Assembly: GCA_035384965.1 (NCBI GenBank)
Contig: DAOOJE010000029.1
Coordinates: 1 to 52,627, forward strand
Origin: JAAYVZ01 sp035384965
GTDB lineage: Bacteria; Acidobacteriota; Thermoanaerobaculia; Thermoanaerobaculales; Thermoanaerobaculaceae
Direction of reading: 5' to 3'
DNA: 52,627 bases
Each line of letters opens with the position of its first letter. The first letter of the stretch is position 1. The notes under the pieces are model-generated. The model was not told where the DNA came from and searched no databases. It saw only the letters and a list, made by a program, of their open reading frames with translations. The position numbers and the translations under genes were made by a program. This document shows, in pieces, positions 16,537-26,100 of this stretch.

Positions 16537-18189
16537 TCACTGCTGAGCGGGACCGGCGGGCCGCGCCGCGGCCTCGGCGAGGGGAATGGCAAACGCCCAG
16601 TTGTCGTCGGCCCGCAGAGCGACGCTCCCGAGCCGGGCGACGTGCTCCACCAGCAGCTCCACCATCGGGCGAGTGACCTCCTTCAGACGGCGTGCCTGCA
16701 ACAGGTGGGGGAAATTGCCGCCTCCCACCGCGCGGTAGGAGTTGACCGCCAGCGTGTAGGTGGCAGCCGGGTCGACCGCGGCGCCGCCGACGCGCAGGCC
16801 GTACACCCGCTGGCCGACCGGGGCGAGCGGGTTCACGAAGTACGTCGCGCCCTGCAGCGTGTCGAAGCTGTAGTAGGGCACCCGGGGATCGCGCAGCAGC
16901 GTGCATCCCTGCGGCCGCGCGCAGTCGAGCCCTTCCCAGCCGCGCACGGCATGCTCCACGATGTCGCGGAGCTGAGCGCCCGTGACCTCGACCATCAGGA
17001 CCGTGTTGGGGTACGGGTACAGGGCATGCATGGCGCGCACCGGCAGCGGTCCCGCGGGTACCTCCTGGCGGGCGGCGGCGAGCGGCGCGGCAAGCGAGAG
17101 CTGGGCGCCCGTGACCTCGAGCTGGACCGCGTGCACGAGGTCCACGGCCGCGTCGTCCCGGGTCGGGACCCCCCCGAGCACCAGCGGCTCGCGCAGCTCG
17201 CCCACGACTCTCGCGAGCTCCGCGGCAACCCGCGCCTGCAGCCTCTCGACCGCCGCTGCGACGGCAGGATCGGCCGGTTGGCTCGCCATCGGCACGTTGG
17301 CGCCGCGCCAGGAGACGATGCGCCACCTGCCGCTGCGCTTGCCTAACACGAGGTCGATTCGCGTCACCATCTCGGCCCACCGACCGGGCTGGGCCACGAT
17401 GGTGTCGCCGAGCCGGCGCGGCGGGATGTCCTCGTGGGTGTGGCCGGTGAGCAGAAGGTCGATGCCTGGGACGTGGGCGACGCGCCAGGCGAAGTTTTCG
17501 TAGTCGGAACCGTCCGGCTCGCCGGTCGCGAGGTTGCGCTCGAACCCTGAGTGCAGCAGTACGATCACGATGTCGGCCCGGGCGCGCAGGGCAGCGACCT
17601 GGACGGCTGCCGCCTCGACCGGATCGCCAAACGCCAGCGAGCCGAGATGGGACGGCGGGTCCCAGTGCGGAATGTTGGGATTGGTGAGGCCGAGCACGGC
17701 GATGCGCACATTGCCGCGCTTGAGGAGCAGGTGCGGGTAGACCGGCAGGCGCTCCCGTTGCGCCCCCTCGAGGTTGGCGGCCAGCCACGGAAAGCGCGCC
17801 TGTCCGAGCGACCGGCGCAGCACGTCGAGCCCGAAGTTGAACTCGTGGTTACCGAGCACGGCCGCGTCGTAGCCGATCAGGTTCATGGCGGCAATCGTCG
17901 GGTCCTGCCCGTCACCCAGCGGCGTGGCCAGCGCGTAGTGCGCCAGCGGCGTGCCCTGGAGGGCGTCGCCGCCGTCGAGCATGAGAAGGTTGTCCACTTC
18001 GGCGCGGATCGCGTCGACGTAGCTCTTCACCTGGGCGAGCGAGCCCCGCCCGGGGCGCTGGCGGACGTCGTCGTACGGCAGCACGCGGGCGTGCATGTCG
18101 GAGGTGAACAGCACGGTCAGCTCGGCAGCAGGCGCGAGCTGACCGGCAGCCAGCAGGAGTGCGGCAAGCACGACATTTCGCGTTCGCAT
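16537..18189 (-). CDS. Secreted 5'-nucleotidase/UshA-type metallophosphoesterase (550 aa)
   Basis: The ATG at 18189 follows GAGGGGGACC and begins a signal peptide (VVLAALLLAAGQLAPAAE). The N-terminal calcineurin-type metallophosphatase domain (about 24-300) has SDMHARV, LDGGDALQGTP, LGNHEFNFG, VLLHSGFERN and TGHTHED, the dinuclear metal ligands. The C-terminal 5'-nucleotidase domain (about 310-520) carries DAAVDLVHA, YPYPNTVLMVEVTGAQL and YSFDTLQGATYFVNP, ending in NSYRAVGGGNFP. It should hydrolyse nucleotides or related phosphoesters in the periplasm to release nucleoside and phosphate. A TATACT -10 box on this strand is at 18274-18269, leaving a leader of about 70 nt. It is divergent from the DUF4388 gene, with the two -10 boxes within 50 bp. 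Confidence 0.93.
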   Translation of the reverse strand: MRTRNVVLAALLLAAGQLAPAAELTVLFTSDMHARVLPYDDVRQRPGRGSLAQVKSYVDAIRAEVDNLLMLDGGDALQGTPLAHYALATPLGDGQDPTIAAMNLIGYDAAVLGNHEFNFGLDVLRRSLGQARFPWLAANLEGAQRERLPVYPHLLLKRGNVRIAVLGLTNPNIPHWDPPSHLGSLAFGDPVEAAAVQVAALRARADIVIVLLHSGFERNLATGEPDGSDYENFAWRVAHVPGIDLLLTGHTHEDIPPRRLGDTIVAQPGRWAEMVTRIDLVLGKRSGRWRIVSWRGANVPMASQPADPAVAAAVERLQARVAAELARVVGELREPLVLGGVPTRDDAAVDLVHAVQLEVTGAQLSLAAPLAAARQEVPAGPLPVRAMHALYPYPNTVLMVEVTGAQLRDIVEHAVRGWEGLDCARPQGCTLLRDPRVPYYSFDTLQGATYFVNPLAPVGQRVYGLRVGGAAVDPAATYTLAVNSYRAVGGGNFPHLLQARRLKEVTRPMVELLVEHVARLGSVALRADDNWAFAIPLAEAAARPAGPAQQ

Positions 18190-18268
18190 CGGTCCCCCTC
18201 GGGCGGTGGCGCCGCCGCGGTGCGTGGGCATGGAACCGGTCTCTCGGCCGCTTCCCCACCGCCGGCCG

Positions 18269-18318
18269 AGTATAGCCACGCGGCGCCGCGCGAAAAACGC
18301 TTCGGACTTTGGCATACT
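18269..18318. promoter_or_regulatory. Divergent promoters: TATACT (-) and CATACT (+)
   Basis: The minus-strand TATACT (18274-18269) serves the 5'-nucleotidase. The plus-strand CATACT (18313-18318) ends exactly 6 nt before a GTG at 18325, predicting a leaderless mRNA for the DUF4388 protein. The two boxes are 38 bp apart, so RNA polymerase footprints would overlap. Confidence 0.5.
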
Positions 18319-18324
18319 GGCGCC

Positions 18325-19677
18325 GTGCACGAGATGTCGGGCACCCTCGACCGCCTCCACGTCGGCGACTTGCTCGAGTGGCTCCGCCTGACCCGCGCCA
18401 CAGGGCGGCTGCAGCTGTCCGCCGGCCCCACCACACGGTCGTTCGACGTCAAGCGCGGCAAGATCGCGTTTGCATCCTCCTCCCAGGCCAGCGAGCGGCT
18501 CGCCTCGTGGCTGCTTCGCCAGCACGCCGCCTCCCATCACGTGCTGCTGCGCGCCCTGGCGATCTCGCAGACCCGGGGGCGGCTGCTGACCTCCGTGCTG
18601 CTCGAGGAAAGTCAGATGCCGATCGACGTCCTGATCGAGGCCGGCCGCAGCCTCGCCACCACCCTGGCCAGCCGCATCATGCAGGAGGAGGGAGTCAGGT
18701 TCACCTTCAAGCCCGACTGGCCGCTCCCACCCTCGATGCCGGTGGACCTCCAGCTCGACTGCTCGAGCCTCATCATGCAGGCGGCGTATCAGGTCGACAC
18801 CTTGCCCCCGGCCGACCCAAGCGCGCCGGTGATCGTCGCCAGCCTCGACAGCACGACGCTCGAGGCGCTGTTCTGGACGATCCTGGAAGAGCTCGAAGGG
18901 GAGCACATCGAGGCCCCTCGCTTCGCCGAGGCGTACCACGTCTTCCTCAAGGTCGGCGCGCTGCTCGAGCGATGGATTTCCCAGGGGCCGCCGCTGCTGC
19001 CCGTCGGGCCCTCGGACATCGCGCTGGCGCGGGCTCGGCTCGATGCCGGCCAGCGGATCGAGGTGGCGGACGCGCCGAGCCTCGTTTGGGATCTCCTGTG
19101 CATCGTCAACTGCCTCGACGCTCCGGGGTACCCGCGGGCCGAGGGACCGCGTGAGGCGTGGGCGATCGCCGGCAGCGACGCACCGTTCCTCGTCTCCCTG
19201 ATTCTCGAAAGCCCCCGCTGGCAGCGCGCCGTCCCCGAAGACGCCGAGGAGACGTTGCGCCGCCTCGTGCGCAGGCGGGCCGCCGCGGCGCGGCCGATCG
19301 CCGCCGTGCTCGGTCTCTCGGACGACGTGGCCGACTCTGTGGCGGGGCTGCCCGTCGTCCTGCTCGAGCTGGTCGTGACGGCCCTCACCGCCAGCCCTCT
19401 GGCCAGCCCGGCGATGCAGCGCTGCGCTCTCCACCATCTCCTGCCCCGGGTGGGAATTGCAGCCGGAATCGCCGCCGGTCTGCCCGAGACCATCATGGCC
19501 GCGATCACGGCATCGCCCTCGAGCCATCCCGCGGTCCAGCTCGGCTACCTCCTCGAGCACACGGCCGGCGCCCTCCCCGGCTTCTCCCATCTGCTCCAGG
19601 GGGCCGCCCGCCGCCAGACACCGGCCCTCAAGGCCGCTCTCGCCGAGGCTCGGGCTGCCGTCGCGGCCGTCGCCTAG
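18325..19677 (+). CDS. DUF4388 (PatA-like N-terminal) regulatory protein (450 aa)
   Basis: Residues about 4-135 match the DUF4388 fold common in Acidobacteria and Myxococcota: GTLDRLHVGDLLEWLRLTRA, TGRLQLS, FDVKRGKIAFASSS and later LLTSVLLEESQM and IMQEEGVRFTFKP. The domain appears in signalling proteins linked to gliding, development and two-component systems. The remaining 300 residues are largely helical, Ala/Leu-rich and without a recognised domain. GTG at 18325 is proposed as the start, giving MHEMSGTL, because a -10 box ends 6 nt before it; the in-frame ATG at 18334 is the alternative and neither has a ribosome binding site. The stop overlaps the convergent RNase III gene by 4 bp. The protein is cytoplasmic, with no signal peptide or membrane segment. 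Confidence 0.82.
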   Translation: MHEMSGTLDRLHVGDLLEWLRLTRATGRLQLSAGPTTRSFDVKRGKIAFASSSQASERLASWLLRQHAASHHVLLRALAISQTRGRLLTSVLLEESQMPIDVLIEAGRSLATTLASRIMQEEGVRFTFKPDWPLPPSMPVDLQLDCSSLIMQAAYQVDTLPPADPSAPVIVASLDSTTLEALFWTILEELEGEHIEAPRFAEAYHVFLKVGALLERWISQGPPLLPVGPSDIALARARLDAGQRIEVADAPSLVWDLLCIVNCLDAPGYPRAEGPREAWAIAGSDAPFLVSLILESPRWQRAVPEDAEETLRRLVRRRAAAARPIAAVLGLSDDVADSVAGLPVVLLELVVTALTASPLASPAMQRCALHHLLPRVGIAAGIAAGLPETIMAAITASPSSHPAVQLGYLLEHTAGALPGFSHLLQGAARRQTPALKAALAEARAAVAAVA

Positions 19678-20387
19678 CCCGATGCTTCCGTTCTCTCCTC
19701 GTCCGGCAAGGCAGCGAGAGCGTCCAGCGCCGCCGCTTGCTGGGCGGCGCGCTTTGAGCTGCCTTCACCGCGGCCCAGCACCCGCCCCTGGAGCGCCACC
19801 TCGTAGACGTAGACCCTGGCGTGGGCCGGGCCGCGCGTTTCCACTTCGCGGTAGACCGGCAGCGGCCAGCCGTGCCGTTGCGCGTGCTCCTGAAGCACGG
19901 TCTTCGGCTCCGAGCGCCCGAGGGCATCCAGGTCGAGCCCGGCCAGAGCCGGCCCGAGCAGCTTTCGCACGAGGCGCTGCAGGACTCGCCAGCCGCCGTC
20001 GAGCAGCGCAGCGCCGAGCACGGCTTCGAGGGTGTCGGCCAGGAGCGAAGGGCGCGGCCGTTCGCCTTGCAGCCCGCTGCCCAGGTCGAGCACCGCGGCC
20101 ACGTCGAGCTGCCGCGCCACCTCGGCCAGCGTCGCCTCGCGGACCAGTACCGAGCGGGCCCGCGTGAGCTGGCCCTCGCTGGCCTCGGGCCAGCGCTCGT
20201 ACAGCATCGCCGCGACGGCGTGCGAGAGCGCGGCGTCACCCAGGAACTCGAGCCGCTCGTTGGAGCCCACCATTTGCTCGTGCGCCGCCGAGCGGTGACG
20301 CAGCGCGAGATCGAGCAGCGAACGGTCCTCGAAGCGGTGGCCGAGCCTTGCCTCGAACGCGTCGAGCGCGTCGTCCCGCCCGCTCAT
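19674..20387 (-). CDS. rnc: Ribonuclease III (237 aa)
   Basis: The catalytic domain (about 5-145) has the signature NERLEFLGDAAL and the second metal-binding segment DTLEAVLGAALLDGG. A double-stranded RNA-binding domain follows at about 155-228 (DPKT-like SEPKTVLQEHAQ, and GSSKRAAQQAAALDAL). It cleaves double-stranded RNA, including rRNA precursors. ATG at 20387 is chosen because it overlaps the stop of the upstream HerA-like gene as ATGA, a sign of coupled translation; an upstream in-frame ATG at 20411 is less likely. It is the third gene of the MJ1316-HerA-RNase III operon. Most bacteria keep rnc next to era, lepB or acpP instead, so this context is unusual. Confidence 0.93.
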   Translation of the reverse strand: MSGRDDALDAFEARLGHRFEDRSLLDLALRHRSAAHEQMVGSNERLEFLGDAALSHAVAAMLYERWPEASEGQLTRARSVLVREATLAEVARQLDVAAVLDLGSGLQGERPRPSLLADTLEAVLGAALLDGGWRVLQRLVRKLLGPALAGLDLDALGRSEPKTVLQEHAQRHGWPLPVYREVETRGPAHARVYVYEVALQGRVLGRGEGSSKRAAQQAAALDALAALPDEERTEASG

Positions 20388-22681
20388 CGCATGGCATCCG
20401 GCGGGAGCCACACGAGAGCCAGGCGCCGCACCGCGACGTCGCGCGTTGCCGGCACGAGCGGCAGGCGCTCCACCTCGCCGGCACGCCGCTCGGCCTCGGA
20501 CTGCAGCGCCGCGAGTTCGCGCTGCAGCTCCTCGAGCACCCGCTCACGCTCGGCCTGCAGCGCGGCAATCGCCTGCTCCGACTCCTCGACCTCGGCCTTC
20601 GCGCGCTCGGTCATGCGCTGCTTTTCGCTCGCCTGCCTGGCGGTGGACGCGCCTTTGCGGACCGCGGTCGACACCCCCGACCGCCGCCCGCCGAGCAGCG
20701 CTCCCAGCCCCGACAGCAGGGCGTCGCCGACCCCGGTGGCGACGGCGAGCTGCTGCTGGCGCTGCCGCGCCGCGAGGTCCTGGCGATCCCGCGCCAGCTC
20801 CATCTGCTCGCGGACCAGCCGGTCGTCGATCTTCCGCAGCTTCTCCTCGTAGCGGTCGCGGAGCTGCTCGGCCCTGGCGCCCACGGCGGCACGGGCGGCC
20901 TCCAGACAGCGGGCACGGAACGCCGCCTCGTCCTCGTGCTCTTCCTGCACGAGCTTGAGCTGGCGGTGCCACAGCGTCTCGAGGGGGCGGGCCGCGAGCT
21001 CGCGCACGAACTCCCTTGCCGCTTCCTTCAAGAGCACGCCGGCGTTGGGAGGCAGCTCCCCTAGGCTCGCCCCCTCCGGCGGCCGGTCTCCGAGCGGCGG
21101 CAGCTCCACCGCAGCCAGCCGCTCCCAGGCGATCCGGCGCCCGGAAAACGGCGCCACCCAGCTCGCCACCACCTCGCGCTGCACGGCCGGTGCGGCCTTG
21201 CGGTAGACGGCCCGGCCCTCCACGAGCACCGCCGGCTGCAGGCCGGGAGCGGAGGCATACAGCTCGTCGACACCCGGGAGGTCGACCGCCGCCCGGGCGG
21301 CGGGATCGGCCGCAGCGGCCGGCGCGGGCAGCGCGAGGCCGGCGACGAGCGGCTTCACCTCCGCCAGCGTCAGCGGGCCCCGGAGGTACGACATGGCCCA
21401 ACGCGAGGTGATGACCTGCGGGGTGTCAACCCGCGCCCCGGCGAGCAGGAACTGGCGCGGCTGCAGGCCGGCCACCACCTTCTCCGCCCCCCCTCCGGCG
21501 AGGTCCAGTCCCTCGAGGGCGCGCCGGCGGTCGTTCTCGGTGTCGAGGCGACCGAGCAGCTTGAGGCCGGCGTTGCCGAGCGCCTTGTAGTCGAGGTCCA
21601 CCGGGTTCTGGGTCGCGAGCAGCACGCCGGCCCCGAACGCCCGCCCTTGCTTGAGCAGCGTCAGAAGCGGCGGTTTGGTGGGCGGCATCGCGGAAGGCGG
21701 CAGGATCCCCTGCACCTCGTCGAGGTACAGCAGGATCCGCAGGCTTTCGCTCCCCGGCTGCCCGCGCACCCACGACAGCAGCGTCGAGAGCAGCAGGGTG
21801 AGGAACGACAGGCGCTCGCGGTCGGCGAGGTGGGCGAGGTAGAGGATCGTCGCGGACGGGGCCTCGGGCGTCCCCGCCAGGGCGTCCATCGCCAGCGGCA
21901 CGCCGCGCGTCCAGGCGGCGAACGCCGGGCTCGCCAGCACGGCGTTGAACGCCAGCGCGAGCCCCTGGCGCTCCCTGGCCGGGTAAAACGTCTCGGCGTC
22001 CAGCACCCCGAACTGGCTCACGGGCGGCGAGGCGATCTGGCGGATGAGCTCGGCCAGGTCGAGCGCCCGGCCCTGCCGCCAGGCGGCGTCGAGCAGCGTC
22101 GTGATCAGCACGTTGTCGCGGTTGGAGAGCGGGTCGCCACCGCGGTCCACGAGCGCCAGCAGGCCGGCGGCTGTGCCGTCGAGGCGGCTCCGTGCCCCGT
22201 CCGGGTCGATGTCCGGATCGTAGCCGGCGGGCGGCCCGAGCGCCGGCAAGAGGTTGACCGGCGCCACCCCCGAGCCGGGGGTGAGGAGCTGCCAGCACAC
22301 CGCCTGGCGCAGCTCGGCAAGTTCGGCCGATCCCAGCCCCCACGCCGCCAGCCCCTGCCGCCAGCGCCCCGCGACGCTCTCGGCCGCCGCCTGCCGCTCG
22401 CCCGGCGGCGTGCCCACCGGGAGGAAGGGCAGGAAGTCAGCCGGCGCCAGGGCCGGGAAGGTGAGCAGCAGGTTGGTGAGGTCGCCCTTGAGGTCGCAAA
22501 TGATGAGCGGCACGCGCTGCCGCGCCAGCTCCTCGAGCATCACGACCGCCAGGCCGGTCTTGCCCGAGCCGGTCATGCCGAGAATCACCCCGTGGGTGGT
22601 GAGCACGTCCGCCCCCAGCCGCACGGGCTCGCCCGGCCCGGCCAGCACCTTCCCCCCGATCAGCAGCTCACGCTTGCCCAT
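20384..22681 (-). CDS. HerA/FtsK-like ATP-binding protein (765 aa)
   Basis: The first part is a HerA-type P-loop ATPase: Walker A GMTGSGKTG (Lys41), IICDLKGDL after it, Walker B RILLYLDEVQGI near residue 330, and sensor-like LLATQNPVDLDYKALGN and LKLLGRLDTENDRRRALEGL, with FLLAGARVDTP following. The C-terminal third (about 590-745) is a long charged coiled coil (EKLRKIDDRLVREQMELARD, ERVLEELQRELAALQSEAER) containing a short Gly-rich break (ALLSGLGALLGGRRSG). HerA-like proteins form hexamers that move DNA or remodel nucleic acids; this subgroup's substrate is unknown. Its start overlaps the upstream MJ1316-domain gene by 14 bp and its stop overlaps the rnc start, so all three are co-expressed. 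Confidence 0.87.
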   Translation of the reverse strand: MGKRELLIGGKVLAGPGEPVRLGADVLTTHGVILGMTGSGKTGLAVVMLEELARQRVPLIICDLKGDLTNLLLTFPALAPADFLPFLPVGTPPGERQAAAESVAGRWRQGLAAWGLGSAELAELRQAVCWQLLTPGSGVAPVNLLPALGPPAGYDPDIDPDGARSRLDGTAAGLLALVDRGGDPLSNRDNVLITTLLDAAWRQGRALDLAELIRQIASPPVSQFGVLDAETFYPARERQGLALAFNAVLASPAFAAWTRGVPLAMDALAGTPEAPSATILYLAHLADRERLSFLTLLLSTLLSWVRGQPGSESLRILLYLDEVQGILPPSAMPPTKPPLLTLLKQGRAFGAGVLLATQNPVDLDYKALGNAGLKLLGRLDTENDRRRALEGLDLAGGGAEKVVAGLQPRQFLLAGARVDTPQVITSRWAMSYLRGPLTLAEVKPLVAGLALPAPAAAADPAARAAVDLPGVDELYASAPGLQPAVLVEGRAVYRKAAPAVQREVVASWVAPFSGRRIAWERLAAVELPPLGDRPPEGASLGELPPNAGVLLKEAAREFVRELAARPLETLWHRQLKLVQEEHEDEAAFRARCLEAARAAVGARAEQLRDRYEEKLRKIDDRLVREQMELARDRQDLAARQRQQQLAVATGVGDALLSGLGALLGGRRSGVSTAVRKGASTARQASEKQRMTERAKAEVEESEQAIAALQAERERVLEELQRELAALQSEAERRAGEVERLPLVPATRDVAVRRLALVWLPPDAMR

Positions 22682-22928
22682 GTCCGCTCCTCTCAGGCGC
22701 GCGCCACAGCACCTCTCGGCCGCGCCGCACGGCCATCACCCGATGGTACGGCAGGAACGTGCCGTCACCCGACACGACCCCCCCCGGCAAGATGTCCCGC
22801 ACGTCCGAAAACGGCAGCTCCTGCGCGGTCTCCCTCCCGTCCTCGCGCACCCGCAGCACGATCGTCACCCCGGCCGGCTCCGCAGCGGGATCCCAGCGCA
22901 GCCGGTTGAGCACCTCACGCAGGGTCAT
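22668..22928 (-). CDS. MJ1316/DUF504-family RNA-end recognition protein (86 aa)
   Basis: The whole protein matches the short DUF504 family (MJ1316 RNA cyclic group end recognition domain): LREVLNRLRWDP at the N-terminus, then TIVLRVREDGRETAQELPFS, and FLPYHRVMAVRRGREVLWR at the C-terminus. Comparative genomics by others proposed that the domain recognises 2',3'-cyclic RNA ends and takes part in RNA repair; this is not proven for most members. The ATG at 22928 follows gaggg. It is the first gene of an overlapping operon with the HerA-like ATPase and RNase III, which supports a role in RNA handling. A TAGAAT -10 box lies at 23007-23002 on this strand. Confidence 0.78.
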   Translation of the reverse strand: MTLREVLNRLRWDPAAEPAGVTIVLRVREDGRETAQELPFSDVRDILPGGVVSGDGTFLPYHRVMAVRRGREVLWRAPERSGHGQA

Positions 22929-23155
22929 GAGGCCCTCGCCTCGGCCGTCCGCCGCTCGCAGCACCCCGCTTCCCGCTGCCGCAACTCGCTCACTGGCGCC
23001 GATTCTACGCTGCCTCGGGCACGCCCGGCCGGCCCCACCCACCTTGCGGGGCTGCGGCCCCGTGCGGGCGGGGTCGGGAAGCTCCACACCTTCTGGCGGG
23101 TTGTCCGGGCTGACCCCTCACCCCTGGTCTCCGGGCGGGGGACGGCCGAGGCAGG

Positions 23156-23161
23156 TACCAT
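23156..23161 (+). promoter_or_regulatory. -10 box TACCAT giving a leaderless kgd mRNA
   Basis: TACCAT ends 6 nt before the ATG at 23168, so transcription is expected to begin at or next to the A of the start codon. No ribosome binding site is present. Confidence 0.5.
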
Positions 23162-23167
23162 ACGAGC

Positions 23168-26100
23168 ATGAGCGAGCCATCGACGCCCCCCGGGCAGTTC
23201 GGACCCAACACCTGGCTGATCGAGGAGATGTACCGCGAGTTCCAGGAGCATCCCGAGCGGGTCGGTGGCGGCTGGCACGAGTTCTTCTCGGACTACCGGC
23301 CGCTCCCCGGTCGGGCCGCACCACCCGCAGCGCCCGCGGTGGCTGCTTCCCCTGCAACGTCCGCCGCGTCCCCCGCCGTTCCGCCCGACGCCACGCCGAT
23401 CGTCGGCCCGGCCCGCCGCCTCGCGGAGAACATGGCGGCCTCGCTTGCCGTCCCGACCGCGACGTCGGTGCGCACCGTGGCGGTGAAGCTCATGGAGGAG
23501 AACCGGGCGTTGCTCAACCAGCACCTGGCCGAGGACGCCGGGGGCAAGGTGAGCTTCACTCACCTCGTCGCCTACGCGTTGGTGCGCGCCCTCGCCAACC
23601 ACCCCGCCATGCGCTCGGTGTACCTCGAGGTGGCGGGTACCCCGCACAGGCGCACACTTTCGCACGTCAACCTGGGCCTGGCGGTGGACGTGCAGCGCAA
23701 GGACGGCAGCCGCGGCCTCGTCGTGCCGGCGATCAAGGGCGCCCACGCCATGTCGTTCGCCGCCTTCTTCGCCGCGATCAACGACACGATTCGCCGCGCT
23801 CAGCGCAACCAGCTCACCCCAGACGACTTCCAGGACGTGACCCACTCCCTCACCAACCCTGGCATGATGGGCACGACCCACTCGATGGCGCGGCTCATGG
23901 CGGGGCAAAGCTTCATCCTGGCCGCCGGCGCCATCGCCTGGCCGGCCGAGTACCAGCACGCCGACGAGCGAACGCTGGCACGGCTCGGTGTCTCGAAGGT
24001 CATGACACTGACCTGCACGTACGATCACCGGGTCATCCAGGGGGCGGACAGCGCCGCCTACCTGCGCGAGGTGGCTGAGCTGCTGGCCGGCGAGCACGGC
24101 TTTTACGAGGACATCTTCGCCTCGCTGGAGGTCCCGCACGAGCCACTGCGGCTGTCGCGCGACCGCAACCCCTACCTCGGCGAGGGTGGAGCGGAGGCTT
24201 TCGCCGACAAGCAGGTCGCGGTCATGCAGCTCATCAACATGTATCGGGTCCGAGGCCACCTCTTGGCGCACACCAACCCGCTCGAGACCTCGGTGCCCAC
24301 CCACCCCGAGCTCGAGATGGGACGGTACGGTCTTACGGTGTGGGATCTCGACCGCGAGTTCGCCACCGGCGGCCTCGCCGGCGAGCCCCGCCTGCCGCTG
24401 CGCGACATCCTCGCCATCCTCCGCCAGGCGTACTGCGGCACCATTGCGATCGAGTACATGCACATCCAGGAGCCGGACCAGAAGGCGTGGATCCAGCAGC
24501 GGGTCGAGGGCGTGGCGTGGGGGAAGCTCGTCGGGCGTGAGGACAAGAAGCGCATCCTCGACAACCTCAACGCCGCCGAGGCGTTCGAGCGCTTCCTGCA
24601 CACCAAGTACGTGGGGCACAAGCGGTTCTCGCTCGAAGGGGGGGAGGCGCTCATCCCGGTGCTGGACCGCCTGATCGGCGAGGCGATCACGCTGGGAGCC
24701 ACCGAGGTGGTCATGGGCATGGCGCACCGCGGCCGGCTCAACGTCCTCGCCAACATCCTGGGCAAGCCGATGGAAAAGATCTTCGGCGAGTTCGAGGGCA
24801 ACCTCGACCCCGAAAGCCGGGAAGGCACCGGCGACGTCAAGTACCACCTCGGCGCGGTCGGCAGCTACACCGGCCCCGACGGCCGGCGGGCGAGGGTGAC
24901 GCTGGCGTGCAACCCCTCCCACCTCGAGGCCGCGAACCCGGTGGTGGAAGGCATGGCGCGCGCTCTCCAGGACCAGCTCGGGGATGTCTCGCGCCTGGCC
25001 GTCGTGCCGATCCTCGTGCACGGGGACGCCGCCTTCGCCGGGCAAGGAGTGGTGGCCGAGACGCTCAACATGAGCGCCCTCCAGGGGTACCGGACCGGTG
25101 GCACGGTGCACGTGGTGGTCAACAACGGGATCGGCTTCACCACCGCGCCGGCCGACGCGCGTTCCTCGGTGTACGCGACGGACGTGGCCAAGATGGTGCA
25201 GGCGCCGGTCTTCCACGTCAACGGCGAGGACCCGGAGGCGTGCTTCGCGGTGGCCACGCTGGCCATGGCGTTCCGCTACGCGTTCCGCAAAGACGTGGTG
25301 ATCGACATCCAGTGCTACCGCAAGTGGGGTCACAACGAGGGCGACGAGCCGTCGTTCACGCAACCCTTGATGTACGCCCGCATCCGCGACAGGCGCTCGG
25401 TACGCAAGCTGTACACCGAGCGGCTGGTCAACCGCGGCCACCTGACGCTCGAGGAAGCCGAGGCGGCGCTCGCCGACTTCCAGCGCCGCCTCGACGCGGC
25501 GTTCGAGGCCACCGACCACTCCCACGCCCCGGTCCCGCACGTGCGCACCGAGCCTCCGCCACCGGCGCCGCCGCTGCCGGTGCCGCCCGCGGTGGACACC
25601 GCGGAACTGCAAACCCTCATGGACCAGTTGTGCACCCCGCCGCCCGACTTCGAGCCCCACCCCAAGCTGATCAGGCTGCTCGAGCAGCGGCGCAGGATGC
25701 TGGCCGGAGACGCGGTGGACTGGGGCGCGGCCGAGGCTCTTGCGTTCGGGACGCTGCTCGCCGGCGGGACCACGGTGCGGCTGTCGGGGCAGGACTCGCG
25801 GCGCGGCACGTTCTCCCACCGCCACGCAGTGCTCGTGGATCAGCGCACCGGCCGCGAGTGGGTGCCGCTCGCCGAGCTGGCGGCGCCCCACACAGCGTTC
25901 ATGGCGGTCGACTCGCTGTTGTCCGAGTACGCGGTACTGGGTTTCGAGTACGGTTACTCGGTGCAGTACCCCAAGGCACTGGTCATGTGGGAGGCGCAGT
26001 TCGGCGACTTCGCCAACGGCGCGCAAATCGTCATCGACCAGTTCCTCGTTGCCGCGGCCGAGAAGTGGGGGCAGCGCAGCTCGCTCGTGCTGCTGCTCCC

